22,715 nucleotides of DNA, from contig NMRA01000614.1 of NCBI GenBank assembly GCA_002633005.1, positions 224,576-247,290 on the forward strand, given 5' to 3'. Below, in pieces: positions 12,201 through 18,681 of the stretch. The DNA is from Phoronis australis. Its lineage: Eukaryota > Phoronida > Phoronidae. The notes under the pieces were generated by a model. That model searched no databases. It was given only the letters and a program-made list of their open reading frames with translations, and was not told the origin of the DNA. Within the stretch, counting starts at the first letter, position 1. Every line of letters starts with the position of its first letter. Both the position numbers and the translations under genes were made by a program.

Positions 12201-15200
12201 AAAAAATATTTTTATTACACAAGCCTATTTGTTTGTGGAATGATACATCACATGGAAATTTTTCCTCTTTTTGTCATTGGTCATTCCAAGCCCTGGAATA
12301 TATAACAGTGTGTGTCATTGGTCATTCCAAGCCCTGGAATATGTAGCAGTTTGTGTCATTGGTCATTCCAAGCAGTGTTATCCATTGAAAGTACTTACTA
12401 GTTGGTACTTTAATTGGTCTGTAAAAGATGTCAACCTTCACTCACTTGCTTTTTGAAAACTTCCTTCTTAGTTTTACTCAAGTGTTTTCCATATACAATT
12501 AGTTTTCAAAATAAACTGGAAAAAATATCAAAATTGTACAAAATTTTGGTGCGCAGAACCGCAACTAAATATCTATTTTCTTTCCAACTTGAAACCGTTT
12601 CAATTTTGGCTAAATGTCTCCACAGGTGGTGCTCCAGGCACGGCATCGAAATCCCGACAATTTACTGTGAGAGCAAGTCCGTCCATAATGAAGATTGGCA
12701 GCTAGGCACTACTATTTTTCATCAAACTCTGACAGAAATTTGACAATAAAACTATTTTATTGATACAAAAGCTCTACTAAACTGCCAAACAATTCTGGCA
12801 AGAAGTTGACCAAATCTGTCCAGTTTATTTTGAAGACTGCGGTAAAAAATTTCCAATTGGGACAGTGAAAATTGATTATTTCAAGGTCAGAGCTTGTCCC
12901 AAATTCTAGAAATAGGCAATACTGGCCTGACCAAATTCAAGAACCACTGGAAAGATGGCAAGATTATCAAAGTCAAGAAAATTCAATTTTTGCGTGAGTT
13001 TCAGCGTCCCAAATTCTAGAGACTGTCCCAAATTGGAGAATTTTTACAGTAGTTTCTTTCTGCAACTTCACATGAATGAGTAGGAGCGTGAATCATTGAG
13101 TGAATCTACGGAACCCTGGCCAAACACACTAAAGGTATTTTTGAATGTATACGGTATACTGTGGCATTTGGTTTTGCAGCCACGAAAGACTGAATACCCT
13201 CTCAAGTCTCCGGGCGTCAAGCCAACTTCCAGTCGGCATAGCTCATCGTCCATGCTGCGCTCCGCACGCACGATCAGCACACTGAAGCTGCTACCCCACG
13301 GGGACGAGTGTGATGAGAACTCACCCCTGCTGCAGAGCAACACCCCACCCACCACCCCCGGGGGTCATGCGGAGAGGAGCAGTGACTCTGGCGTGTTTAC
13401 AGTGGTTGAAATACGTGGTCAGGGTCAGTAAGAATTAGTGTAATCTCAAAGATTGTGCGTTTTACTTGAGATGCTTTTAAGATCGTGATTGCAAACATGA
13501 CAATTTTGATGCATCCACATGTGTGTGTGTTTTTCTGTCCCAGTGTTTTACTGTGTGCATGAGTGTGTGCATGACTGTGTGTTTGTGTTAACAACAGAGA
13601 GGTTTTTATTGACTCGTGATCTAATGAAAAAACGCACGGTTTTGTATGCACGAGTTTGTATTGACTTATGACATAATGACAAAATGGACAGGTCTGTATT
13701 CACTGATGGTCTAATGAAAAAACCAACAGGTTTGTTTTGACTGGTGGCCTAATAAAAGAACGGACAGGTCTGTATTGCCTGATGGGTCTGTATTGACAGA
13801 TGACCTAATGAAAAAATGCCCAGGTCTTTATTGACTGATTGCCTAATAAATAAACGGAAGGTCTGAATTGCCTTTGGGCTTAATGAAAAAGCGGAGAGGT
13901 CTGTCTTGACTGTTGACTTAATGAAGAAAGGAATTTACCTATGTCCAGATGATGACCTAATGAAAAATGGACTGGTCTGTTTTGACTGATGACCTTATGA
14001 AAAACGGACAGGTCTGTGTTGATTGAAAAACTAATGAAAACAATGGGCAGGTCTGTATTGACTGCTCACTGGTTCCCTACGTGCCTAGCCAGTACGCACG
14101 TATCATGCAGTGGCACGCGCTTTAGCATTGGTTGATGTAACCTCAGCATTCATTGGTCAGCTTTACAACACCGTGAAAAAATGGCAGACTATAAACAATT
14201 TTTAGCCTTGTCATGCAAGTGGCATTGCAACGACTATTTCGTTTCTGCAGCGATGTTTAAGAGCCGCATTCTTGAAGCACATACATGTACAATAAACACA
14301 CATCTGGCCGATTTGATGGTGTGTTATTCATACTGTATGAATACAGGACAGTATCGTAAACAAAAGTCATCGACAGTAGGAAGATACACTCCAAAAATTT
14401 CTAGGATTCACATTTCCTGCACATAAATTTTAAGCACCGATTTGTCTGCCCAACAGACCACATTCACACTTAAGTCCATCAGTCACACCACTTTGTTTGT
14501 GTAAAGCGCTGCCTGTTGAGAATTTCGACTACCCAGTCAGAAAAGCTGGTGTAAAAAAATTTCCCGAGGAAAATGAAGTGATACCTGCGTGCTGCGGCAC
14601 GCAAGGAACCAGTGAGTATTGACTGATGACCTAATGAAAGATTGCAAGGTCTGTATTGGCTTTTGGCCTAATGAAAACAGGGGCAAGTCTGTATTGACTG
14701 ATGACTTAATGAAAAGTCGGACAGGCCAGTATTGACTAATGATCTATTGAAAAAAGCACAGGTTTGTATTCAGTGATGACCTAATTTCTGTCCAACATGT
14801 CACTGTTGATCTAAAATGTCTCCAAGTTGTACTACTAAATTCAAGTTTTCCCAAGAAAAATCGCACAACATGCTTTTTAGACTTTTTCCGCTATATTTGA
14901 AGTTCCTTAGATTGGTACCCTTTTGCCACACTGTGGGAGATGGTTGCTAAGCAACGATCATTGGTGACATGAAGTCGGGGACTACCCACCATCTTCAAAC
15001 AGGATTACTTCAAAGGCAACGACCCTTGGGGAATGTATTTGAACAGTCCACATCCTTGTTTCAATTTTTATTTCATTAAAAATTCTTTTCCCATGAACTG
15101 GGGGTAAGCNTCCTTGCGTATTATGATAGCAGTACAACTTGTTCTTCTTCTTGTAGATACCCCTAACAATTTGAGCTCACCTAAACCGAAGACTTCTGTT

Positions 15201-15521
15201 TCCTTACCGTTGCTCTCAGCCCTGCCTGATGATGACGACGATACCCAGGAGCCACCGCCACTTCCTCCACGACGAGGCCATCGTGAGAGCTCGTCCCTCA
15301 CGGAACAGAATTCACCTGGTTACAACCAGGTGCGGAAGAAACCATTCGCACTTCCCCCCTCAATCCCCCCCAGAGACACTGGCAGCAATCCCCCGCCTAT
15401 ACCCCCACGAAGGAACTCGGATAGAGAGAGTGTGTTTGCGACATTCAACGGGGACTCTGAGATCCCCGAGTTACCACCTAAAACATATAGGACGAGATCC
15501 GACAAGGATCTAATGGGGTGA
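90..15521 (+). CDS. SOS: Son of sevenless (SOS) Ras guanine-nucleotide exchange factor, 13 exons, 5'-partial
   Basis: SOS is recruited by Grb2 to activated receptor tyrosine kinases at the plasma membrane, where it swaps GDP for GTP on Ras. Joining the exons 90-220, 1798-1950, 3418-3523, 4924-5352, 5835-5991, 6454-6555, 7657-7812, 8597-8779, 9283-9400, 9997-10166, 11435-11551, 13180-13423 and 15157-15521 gives one open frame of 809 residues. Intron phases in order are 1,1,2,2,0,0,0,0,1,0,0,1. Visible domains are PH (about 28-125), REM (about 185-325), RasGEF (about 360-600) and a proline-rich tail (about 605-809). Diagnostic runs include [38 protein letters not shown] and [16 protein letters not shown]. 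The start codon, histone fold and DH domain lie left of the window. The tail is about 100 residues shorter than in human SOS1, as far as I recall that protein. Whether this is a single SOS gene or one of several paralogues cannot be told here. Confidence 0.96.
221..1797 (+). other. SOS intron 1 (1577 bp)
   Basis: Noncoding, bounded by GTGAGT and CAG. It contains a three-copy 65-bp tandem repeat (annotated separately). Short open frames within it have no splice support and no recognisable protein content. I see no other gene or RNA. Confidence 0.9.
1354..1555 (+). repeat. 65-bp tandem repeat, about 3.1 copies
   Basis: The word AAGGCTTATTATCCCACAAA recurs at 1374, 1439 and 1504, a constant 65-bp period. 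Flanking words (GTATCTRAAC upstream, AAAGCACAYTRCACAG downstream) recur with it, diverging by a few bases per copy. It lies inside intron 1 and does not touch a splice site. Confidence 0.93.
1798..1950 (+). CDS. SOS: SOS exon 2: PH domain, N-terminal half
   Basis: The acceptor is GTCAG at 1793-1797 and the donor is GACG|GTAACT at 1950/1951. It encodes [22 protein letters not shown] and [18 protein letters not shown], the early strands of the SOS PH domain, which binds phosphoinositides and phosphatidic acid at the membrane. The strand 3-4 loop is short: human SOS1, as I recall it, carries about ten more residues between CCKSN and LKEKFF. Phase 1 at both ends. The donor +3 to +6 bases (AACT) are not ideal, but this is the only donor that joins to exon 3 with the length expected from the family ([11 protein letters not shown] against human DTN-EYKHAFEI). 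Confidence 0.92.
1951..3417 (+). other. SOS intron 2 (1467 bp)
   Basis: Noncoding, GTAACT to TACAG. It holds a TTAA-flanked inverted-repeat element at 2082-2436 (separate entry). From 2441 to 3417 I see no gene, repeat array or RNA structure I can support. Confidence 0.88.
2082..2436. mobile_element. MITE with TTAA target duplication (piggyBac/Kolobok-like), 355 bp
   Basis: The left end AAGGATACTAAA (2082-2093) is mirrored by TTTAGTATCCTC (2425-2436), 11 of 12 bases inverted. Similarity continues weakly inward (ATTTTGGC against the reverse complement of GCCAAAAC). Each end is flanked directly by TTAA (2078-2081 and 2437-2440). A TTAA duplication with short inverted ends is typical of non-autonomous piggyBac or Kolobok-type elements. 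No transposase coding is present. The family name is inference. Confidence 0.72.
3418..3523 (+). CDS. SOS: SOS exon 3: PH domain, C-terminal half
   Basis: The acceptor is CCTACAG at 3411-3417 and the donor is CGCAG|GTAAAT at 3523/3524. It encodes [26 protein letters not shown] and LMLLQTR: the last PH strands and the C-terminal helix with its invariant tryptophan, closely matching human SAEEKNNWMAALISLQ. A loop of about four residues found in human SOS1 after FEI is absent. The exon's final 11 bases (CAGACACGCAG) are nearly identical to the end of each unit of the 40-bp minisatellite that fills the start of the next intron, so the array spans the exon-intron border. Phase 1 in, phase 2 out. 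Confidence 0.93.
3513..3930 (+). repeat. Donor-spanning ('mirage'-type) minisatellite, 40-bp unit, about 10 copies
   Basis: Units begin CAGGTAAGTCATTAACTCAC and continue CTGAGTCTACTTCAGACACA, with starts at 3521, 3561, 3601 and so on to 3920 (one unit is 39 bp). The first unit's CAG is the real end of exon 3, and the exon bases just before it (CAGACACG) match the end of the repeat. Most units keep a good 5' splice site; several read CAG|GTAAGT, a better consensus than the true CAG|GTAAAT. Using any later donor would read AGG TAA directly after the true junction, an immediate stop. Each unit is also a quasi-palindrome (CAGGTRAGT and ACTCACCTG). Confidence 0.95.
3524..4923 (+). other. SOS intron 3 (1400 bp)
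   Basis: GTAAAT to TTTAG. The first 400 bp are the donor-spanning minisatellite; a tRNA-like SINE fragment follows at about 3945-4136. From 4137 to 4923 nothing further can be supported. Confidence 0.9.
3945..4136 (-). mobile_element. tRNA-derived SINE-like fragment
   Basis: On the - strand the part at about 4055-4133 resembles a tRNA: an A-box-like TGTGGACTAGTGGGACAAG, then a B-box-like GAGATCGAGTCCC, bounded by GCAGTGT and ACACTGC, which can pair over 7 bp. The extra bases between the B-box arm and the closing stem, and a mismatched T stem, rule out a functional tRNA. Unlike a tRNA gene it continues into a non-tRNA body. The left boundary is uncertain because I see no clear poly(A) or simple-repeat tail or target duplication. 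Confidence 0.5.
4924..5352 (+). CDS. SOS: SOS exon 4: PH-REM linker and first part of REM domain
   Basis: The largest exon of the window; acceptor TTTAG at 4919-4923, donor TTTAG|GTGAGT at 5352/5353. It completes a serine codon, then reads [13 protein letters not shown] (human TLERMLDVTMLQEE). The REM domain starts near [16 protein letters not shown] (visible residue about 185) and includes [15 protein letters not shown] and [20 protein letters not shown] stabilises the catalytic helical hairpin and forms the allosteric Ras-GTP pocket with the Cdc25 domain. The inter-helix loop after FEIP is acidic and differs in sequence from human. GC content is clearly above the flanking introns. Phase 2 at both ends. 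Confidence 0.97.
5353..5834 (+). other. SOS intron 4 (482 bp)
   Basis: GTGAGT to TTGTAG. Contains a 17-bp tandem repeat at 5568-5651; otherwise featureless. Confidence 0.9.
5568..5651 (+). repeat. 17-bp tandem repeat, 5 nearly perfect copies
   Basis: GTGCAAGCC occurs at 5574, 5591, 5608, 5625 and 5642, spaced exactly 17 bp. The unit is TGTAATGTGCAAGCCAA. Lack of divergence between copies suggests recent expansion or ongoing length variation. Confidence 0.97.
5835..5991 (+). CDS. SOS: SOS exon 5: second half of REM domain
   Basis: The acceptor is TTGTAG at 5829-5834 and the donor is CGG|GTAAGT at 5991/5992. It encodes [42 protein letters not shown], matching human VLNVCRHWVEHHFYDFERD and RGKAMKKWVESITKIIQRK. 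The tryptophan of RHW lies in the segment that lines the distal Ras site in human SOS1. The open frame reads on past the donor into the intron, but that stretch has no family similarity. Phase 2 in, phase 0 out. Confidence 0.97.
5992..6453 (+). other. SOS intron 5 (462 bp)
   Basis: GTAAGT to TTTTTCAG, with a strong pyrimidine tract just before the acceptor. Nothing else recognisable. Confidence 0.9.
6454..6555 (+). CDS. SOS: SOS exon 6: REM-Cdc25 linker
   Basis: The acceptor is TTTTTCAG ending at 6453 and the donor is ACT|GTGAGT at 6555/6556. Exactly 34 codons, phase 0 at both ends. It reads [17 protein letters not shown] then [17 protein letters not shown]. The second part matches human [23 protein letters not shown], the strand-and-turn entry into the Cdc25 domain; the first part is variable, as expected of a linker. 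The frame that stays open longest here is a different one and has no SOS similarity. Confidence 0.94.
6556..7656 (+). other. SOS intron 6 (1101 bp)
   Basis: GTGAGT to TTCTAG. Holds a short hairpin at 7387-7431 within sequence carrying GTTATAGCG words, perhaps an old transposon end. I find no gene or array in it. Confidence 0.88.
7387..7431. repeat. Short inverted repeat, possible decayed DNA transposon
   Basis: GTTATAGCGTACA (7387-7399) is the inverse of TGTACGCTGTAAC (7419-7431) except for one base that could still pair as G-U in RNA. A related word, GTTATAGCGCAC, occurs just upstream at about 7371. Repeated GTTATARCG words near element ends occur in some pogo/Tigger-like transposons, but no second terminus or target duplication was found. 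Confidence 0.35.
7657..7812 (+). CDS. SOS: SOS exon 7: start of Cdc25/RasGEF catalytic domain
   Basis: The acceptor is CTTCTAG ending at 7656 and the donor is ATG|GTGGGT at 7812/7813. 52 codons in phase 0. It encodes [36 protein letters not shown] and [13 protein letters not shown], nearly collinear with human [45 protein letters not shown] with the following helix is the standard start of the catalytic domain. The donor GTGGGT is weaker than its neighbours, but the join to exon 8 gives [15 protein letters not shown], with no residue gained or lost against the family. Confidence 0.97.
7813..8596 (+). other. SOS intron 7 (784 bp)
   Basis: GTGGGT to TTACAG. No repeat, RNA or coding feature can be supported. 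A minus-strand frame at about 8073-8333 has no splice or family support. Confidence 0.88.
8597..8779 (+). CDS. SOS: SOS exon 8: RasGEF domain core helices
   Basis: The acceptor is ATTACAG ending at 8596 and the donor is GAA|GTGAGT at 8779/8780. 61 codons in phase 0. It encodes [40 protein letters not shown] and [20 protein letters not shown]. The stretches [18 protein letters not shown] and SALNSAP are hallmarks of Cdc25-type RasGEFs and form the Ras-binding bowl. It is among the most conserved exons here. Confidence 0.98.
8780..9282 (+). other. SOS intron 8 (503 bp)
   Basis: GTGAGT to CTCTGCAG. No other feature seen. Confidence 0.9.
9283..9400 (+). CDS. SOS: SOS exon 9: catalytic helical hairpin and RasGEF signature, first part
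   Basis: The acceptor is CTCTGCAG ending at 9282 and the donor is ATGG|GTAGGT at 9400/9401. It reads [39 protein letters not shown]. This is the region of the helical hairpin that opens the Ras nucleotide site. PPCVPF begins the RasGEF signature (C-V-P-F-x4-L-x-N-I), whose remainder is in exon 10, so the intron interrupts the signature. The exon ends in phase 1, splitting a glycine codon. The open frame runs on into the intron without family similarity. Confidence 0.96.
9401..9996 (+). other. SOS intron 9 (596 bp)
   Basis: GTAGGT to GTTAG. Its last 113 bases are a tandem array that copies the 3' splice site (separate entry). No gene or RNA in the remainder. Confidence 0.9.
9884..10003 (+). 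repeat. Acceptor-spanning ('mirage'-type) minisatellite, about 30-bp unit, 4 copies
   Basis: The unit is ATTGACTGACTGTTGCTAGG followed by TATGCATCAC. Its AG dinucleotides end at 9902, 9932, 9962 and, as the real exon 10 acceptor, 9996: spacings of 30, 30 and 34 bp. The first exon bases (GTATGTA) match the GTATG or ATATG that follows each upstream AG, so the array spans the intron-exon border. Each unit also has a branch-point-like CTGAC or CTGTC. Use of an upstream AG would add 34, 64 or 94 nt, all of which shift the reading frame. Confidence 0.88.
9997..10166 (+). CDS. SOS: SOS exon 10: RasGEF signature, second part, and [16 protein letters not shown] block
   Basis: The acceptor is GTTAG ending at 9996 and the donor is CGG|GTGAGT at 10166/10167. 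It completes the glycine codon and reads [54 protein letters not shown], close to human IYLTNILKTEEGNPEVLKR and [25 protein letters not shown]. The true acceptor TAG is the last of four near-identical copies. Phase 1 in, phase 0 out. Confidence 0.97.
10190..10875 (+). repeat. 247-bp direct duplication around an N: likely unmerged haplotypes
   Basis: Copy 1 is 10190-10436 and copy 2 is 10629-10875. Both begin CGGACTTGGTTTCATGAAAG and end ACCATCAG, with about five substitutions between them (about 2%). Copy 2 starts on the base after the N at 10628. Copy 1 alone is followed by transposon-like sequence. This is the pattern expected when two alleles at a contig join are laid end to end. Confidence 0.8.
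10437..10627. mobile_element. Truncated DNA transposon end (CAGGGCTCGACATAACG terminus), cut off at N
   Basis: The sequence begins CAGGGCTCGACATAACG exactly where homology between the two haplotype-like copies stops. CAGGG(C)TCGACAT-type termini are common on hAT-like and related elements of aquatic animals. Inside are a perfect palindrome AGGTCGCATTTGCGACCT (10460-10477) and repeated words TGCGACCTGRAATTT and ATGCGAGCTGAG about 62 bp apart. The other end is lost at the N. The copy without it (10876 on) reads directly into intron sequence, so it may be an insertion polymorphism. Confidence 0.55.
11168..11230. repeat. Two adjacent hairpins
   Basis: The first has arms TGCTCAG (11171-11177) and CTGAGCA (11191-11197), with CAGGTG/CACCTG as an alternative inner pairing. 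The second is perfect: GTCTGGTACA (11208-11217), loop ACG, TGTACCAGAC (11221-11230). They lie about 200 bp before the exon 11 acceptor. Whether they act in RNA or are a transposon relic is unknown. Confidence 0.6.
11435..11551 (+). CDS. SOS: SOS exon 11: C-terminal end of RasGEF domain
   Basis: The acceptor is CATTGCAG ending at 11434 and the donor is TTT|GTACGT at 11551/11552. 39 codons, phase 0. It encodes [39 protein letters not shown], matching human [38 protein letters not shown]. This closes the catalytic domain; NKSLEIEPR is a strong SOS-specific string. The join to exon 12 gives [15 protein letters not shown], again like human. Confidence 0.97.
12273..12376 (+). repeat. 41-bp tandem repeat, about 2.5 copies
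   Basis: GTCATTGGTCATTCCAAG recurs at 12273, 12314 and 12355, a period of 41 bp; the first two copies share a further CCCTGGAATAT. Differences are few, so it is fairly young. It does not touch a splice site. Confidence 0.93.
12842..13047. mobile_element. Inverted-repeat (MITE-like) element, about 206 bp
   Basis: The left arm 12842-12866 starts GTAAAAAATTTCCAA and ends TTGGGACAGT. The right arm 13022-13047 reads inversely, with about 23 of 26 positions matching when one gap is allowed. Inside, GTCCCAAATTCTAGA occurs twice (about 12896 and 13005). No coding. No target duplication could be assigned, so the outer limits are approximate. Confidence 0.6.
13180..13423 (+). CDS. SOS: SOS exon 12: start of proline-rich tail
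   Basis: The acceptor is TTTTGCAG ending at 13179 and the donor is CAGG|GTCAGT at 13423/13424. It begins [20 protein letters not shown], aligning with human [20 protein letters not shown] serine-rich stretch (SSSSML), [24 protein letters not shown] and [15 protein letters not shown] follow; the last recalls human DTVFIQVTLPHG. S/T-P sites ([16 protein letters not shown]) suit the proline-directed kinases that act on this tail in other SOS proteins. The frame meets a stop six bases past the donor. I chose GTCAGT because it leaves a G that joins AT of exon 13 as GAT and keeps the frame. Confidence 0.9.
13601..14785 (+). repeat. Diverged minisatellite, about 38-bp unit, roughly 16 copies, interrupted by a transposon
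   Basis: Copies of GGTCTGTATTGACTGATGAC followed by CTAATGAAAAAACGGACA run from 13601 to 14064 and resume from 14617 to about 14785. Units differ from each other by several bases and small indels, so the array is older than the 17-bp or 40-bp ones. It does not reach either splice site. Confidence 0.9.
14065..14616. mobile_element. Non-autonomous inverted-repeat transposon, 552 bp, with 9-bp direct flanks
   Basis: The left end CTCACTGGTTCCCTACGTGC (14065 on) is matched by the reverse complement of the right end, CTCACTGGTTCCTTGCGTGC (ending 14616); similarity continues inward past ACGCA-GTATCA, about 44 bp in all. TATTGACTG flanks it on both sides (14056-14064 and 14617-14625), a 9-bp target duplication as in Mutator-like or Merlin-like elements. 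Because the host sequence is itself a repeat containing TATTGACTG, the flank could be coincidental. An internal 81-codon frame from 14181 has no recognisable transposase content. Confidence 0.75.
15157..15521 (+). CDS. SOS: SOS terminal coding exon: SH3-binding proline-rich tail and stop
   Basis: The acceptor is CTTCTTGTAG ending at 15156; TGA is at 15519-15521. Three class II SH3 ligands of form PxxPxR are visible: PLPPRR (visible residues 723-728), PSIPPR (756-761) and PPIPPR (768-773), with a weaker PELPPK near the end (792-797). These bind Grb2 SH3 domains and couple SOS to receptors. The ending [10 protein letters not shown] resembles human KLPPKTYKRE, so this is the true C-terminus. An acidic run (DDDDD) precedes the first motif. 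A GC-rich composition and proline-codon bias are obvious. Other frames that stay open here are shadows. Confidence 0.95.
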
Positions 15522-18202
15522 CAGAGGCGATTCTATGTGTACGCGTATTCGTGGGCATTCAATGGATCACTTCGTAATTTGTGAATTTTCCCACAGAAAG
15601 ACCGGCTAGTACTTTCACTAATGTGTTGATCCTGTAGATTCTGTTGACAGCATTATTTCTTGTTCCTGGCTTTCATCAGAGTTTTAAAAGTTTGTGGATT
15701 GCTCCCACTGAAGATTTAATCTATTGGATCACGTGTACGCTGTATGAAAGACATCTTGTGCTTGCTCTCGGCTTACAGAACTCGGACATGCACAGGTTAT
15801 TTGCCAAAAGTAAACATGATTTCAACAGCCGAAGACCTGATTGGTTGATAATTGCCGTCATGTACTTGACATGTTTGTGGAATTCACTGCAAATGTTTCA
15901 GGGGGGTGGGGTTACAGGCAATATTCAGTTGAGTGAAGTCAAAGAAATCATGTGTTCTACTTGTGGGATGCTGTCTTGTTTTTGTTTGGTACATTTATCT
16001 TGCTTTAATACAAGTACGGTTGAAGACAACACTGGCTTCTGCAGATTCCAGATTACTCAGAGCTGTCTCATAACTTTGAAACGACGTAGTTTCGCTCTAG
16101 TGTTGGCACACGGTGTAAAAACTGACCAATTCTCACTGCGATAATGAAGAGAATACATGTACACATAAGGTACATTTATTCTGGAATCTTTGTTCTTATA
16201 CATCCATCATTAGAAACTCTAAAACAACCTGTGTGAACACGAACAGAAAGATGTGAAACTTTTATTACGAAAAATTTGCTACCAACTTACACAAATGTTA
16301 TTTTGGTTGTTACTGTTATTCATTTGGTCACGTGGTATGTTCAGTCTCGGGCAATGTCATTGTGATTAATACCACAGTTGAGACTTAAAGTGGCTGTATC
16401 TCATCAAATTCGGGTTTATGTAAATTAATTGTTGCTTGTAAATGATATGAGGTATTGAAGTGATCTGAGCTGGTTAGAACTGGATACGTGGATTGATCAG
16501 GACCAGTGAACACGGGAAATTGTGGAACCTGGTTTAGTTTCAAAATATTGTTTGTAAAATTATATTCTTAATTTAATGTACAGCTTAACATCAAAATCAA
16601 ATTTTATTAAGTCCAATACTGTTATTTTGTTATGTGTGGATTGAGTTTACATGAGTGCGGCTCATGTGTTGGCTGTTTCTTTTTGGTAAAGTAATTTTGA
16701 GACATTAAGATATCAAGAGTTTCTGGATAGTGTATGAGAATTTACATGATCATCCAGTAATAGGCGATAGCTGCTTTAAAAAGTCACAGAGCTCAGTTTT
16801 GTTTTCAAATGCTTTTACCCGCATTACGTTTCTTAACGGGGATGAAATTCTCTGGGCACTATCGAGATAATTCACTTAAGGCCAGCGCAGACAGAGAGCT
16901 ACAAGCTGAGCTGTCTGCCTCAATCGAACTATTGCTCAGCGTGTAGCTGGATGTGGGCAACCGCATACATTAAGGAAAATGTTGACTGATTTGAAAACTA
17001 CGTTGTTTATAGTAGTCGGTGTAAATGTAGTACACATGGTTGTAATGTGCGAGTGAGGGAGATTTGCTGTTGTGAGGTCACGCAGTATTTAATTTTCATT
17101 CGCTACCGAAAGTAATTTGCTAAATCACTTATCTTCCTCAGCCTTCTGTGAGGACTTACACTCGCTAAGTAGAGGAAACCCAAAAAGTGGAACGAAATCC
17201 TCACAGTTCATTTTGGCGAAAGATATGATCTATGAACTGAGCTTATTTGCAGTCAAAGTGCATTGCCCTCTGTTTACGCTCAGCCTGGTCCTTGTTTTGC
17301 GCAGCAGTTTTTGTCAGTAGTCGGCTTTCATTCTCAAACAGCTGAGGAGATTGACTGTAACAGTGCCCATTTACTGTGAGCCTGAGAACGGCAATAATTA
17401 AGGAAGACGTCTGATAAGGACACTGGGGGAGGGATATATACAGGGACTGGGGGGATCAAGTGTCTAGCACTTTAAACAGTCTAACGAACTCCACCACCAT
17501 GTGACATCAGTGGTTTGGAAATGGTAGCTGGCCAAAAATGAATTATGTCGGTTGTGCGCAAAGTACTTCGCTGCAATCCAGTTCAACCAACTGACTAAAC
17601 TTGTTTAGTGATAGATGGACCACTTGAGTATTTTTGAGTAGCAATGATGCACGTCTATTACCAAATGTGTGTTTGAGAATTCATTTTAACTTCTGCAAAG
17701 TTAGTTAACAAAGGAAGAACAATACATTGGGTATTCAGCACTGATATTTGACAATTCCTTGGTGTCGCCATTACTACTCAAAATGCAATAATACAAGTTT
17801 GCCTGCATTACAATAATGAATTAGGTAATTATGAGGTTATTACATGGTGACTAGTGCATTTGCATGTAAAGAAGGACAGTTGCATTGTGGGTAAATATCT
17901 TAGAATGAGAGTGATGCTGTGCAGTTTCAGGACAGACCCATTGAGACGTAAGCCAGTTGCAGGGTTGTTAACTTGTCCACAGAAATCAGCAGTCGCGGAA
18001 AGACTTTGTCACTTGTGCAAAAATTAGACTTTATTTTACTTTGTGTTTTCTTCCAACTTCTGGAGGTATTGGAAAGACATTTATAGACCGAGGGGTGCTG
18101 GAAATTGGCACAAAAATGGAATAGATTTTAAAGAGGATTCCAAGTTATACATTTTTTTGAAATATTGTCATGTGCCCATATAAGGCAATGTGGACAGTCC
18201 GT

Positions 18203-18208
18203 AATAAA
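18203..18208 (+). terminator. Candidate poly(A) signal AATAAA for SOS (first)
   Basis: The first AATAAA on the + strand downstream of the SOS stop that I found. The following sequence has a modest T-rich stretch (GTTTTCATGTTG). It would give a 3' UTR of about 2.7 kb. Confidence 0.35.
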
Positions 18209-18681
18209 GCAAGCAGCAGTTTTCATGTTGCAAACAATTCCGTCGTAATTCAAAGTTGGAGTGAAACTCGGAAGGAAATCACAGAAAAATCATTGAGGAA
18301 CTTGCGGAAAATGCCGGCTCTATAAGTTGACAGGTTTTCAACAAGAAGATATTCGTCAACCGTGCTTTTGGTAACTGCTGTAATTTTTCATTATGCGAGA
18401 CAGCCAGTCGTTGACAAGTTCAACATTTTAGCTGGTGGTTTTAATTTGTATATAATGCAACCAGGTATTATGGCTTTACGGGCCAGGGATTATGGGGGGC
18501 CAGGGATTATGGGGGAACTGGTGTCTTGGGAGAGCTCGGTGCTCTCCAAACACTAATATTGTCTGCTGGGAATTTTGCGGTCTTTGTTGCTCTGTACATC
18601 TCCCACTTGTGATAGACATTGGCAGGACTCAATATTGTGCATGAGTTTATTGGACTGAAACTAGCAGTCCGCGCGGTCGTC

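Larger units (their letters stand above)
11552..13179 (+). other. SOS intron 11 (1628 bp)
   Basis: GTACGT to TTTTGCAG. It has a pyrimidine-rich stretch at about 12050-12140, a 41-bp tandem repeat at 12273-12376 and an inverted-repeat element at 12842-13047. The 11552-12050 and 12377-12841 stretches show nothing I can support. Confidence 0.88.
13424..15156 (+). other. SOS intron 12 (1733 bp)
   Basis: GTCAGT to CTTGTAG. Most of it is a 38-bp minisatellite split by a 552-bp inverted-repeat element. A GT-rich run lies at about 13515-13590. A single N at 15110 marks a join 47 bp before exon 13, with no duplication around it that I can see. Confidence 0.88.

Noticed and set aside
12414-12743. 109-codon frame in intron 11 with a cysteine- and tryptophan-containing stretch
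   Set aside because: Including it as an exon would break the smooth join of exon 11 to exon 12 ([15 protein letters not shown]), and no family similarity is seen. It might be transposon-derived, but nothing supports that.
14181-14426. 81-codon frame inside the 552-bp inverted-repeat element
   Set aside because: Too short for a transposase and without any recognisable catalytic motif; treated as noncoding filler of a non-autonomous element.
15644-16144. 166-codon open frame just after the SOS stop, open from a TAG that could be an acceptor
   Set aside because: It starts from TTG, shows no recognisable family or motif and has a weak pyrimidine tract before it. One frame of this length is expected by chance in 22 kb of six-frame sequence. 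SOS already has its conserved C-terminal ending upstream.
16888-16917. CAGACAG...CTGTCTG inverted repeat in the presumed 3' UTR
   Set aside because: Only a 7-bp stem with a 16-base loop; such pairs are expected by chance in several kilobases.
18362-18556. Small open frame with a GGGCCAGGGATTATGG duplication
   Set aside because: No family similarity; the apparent protein repeat comes from a short DNA duplication in noncoding sequence.
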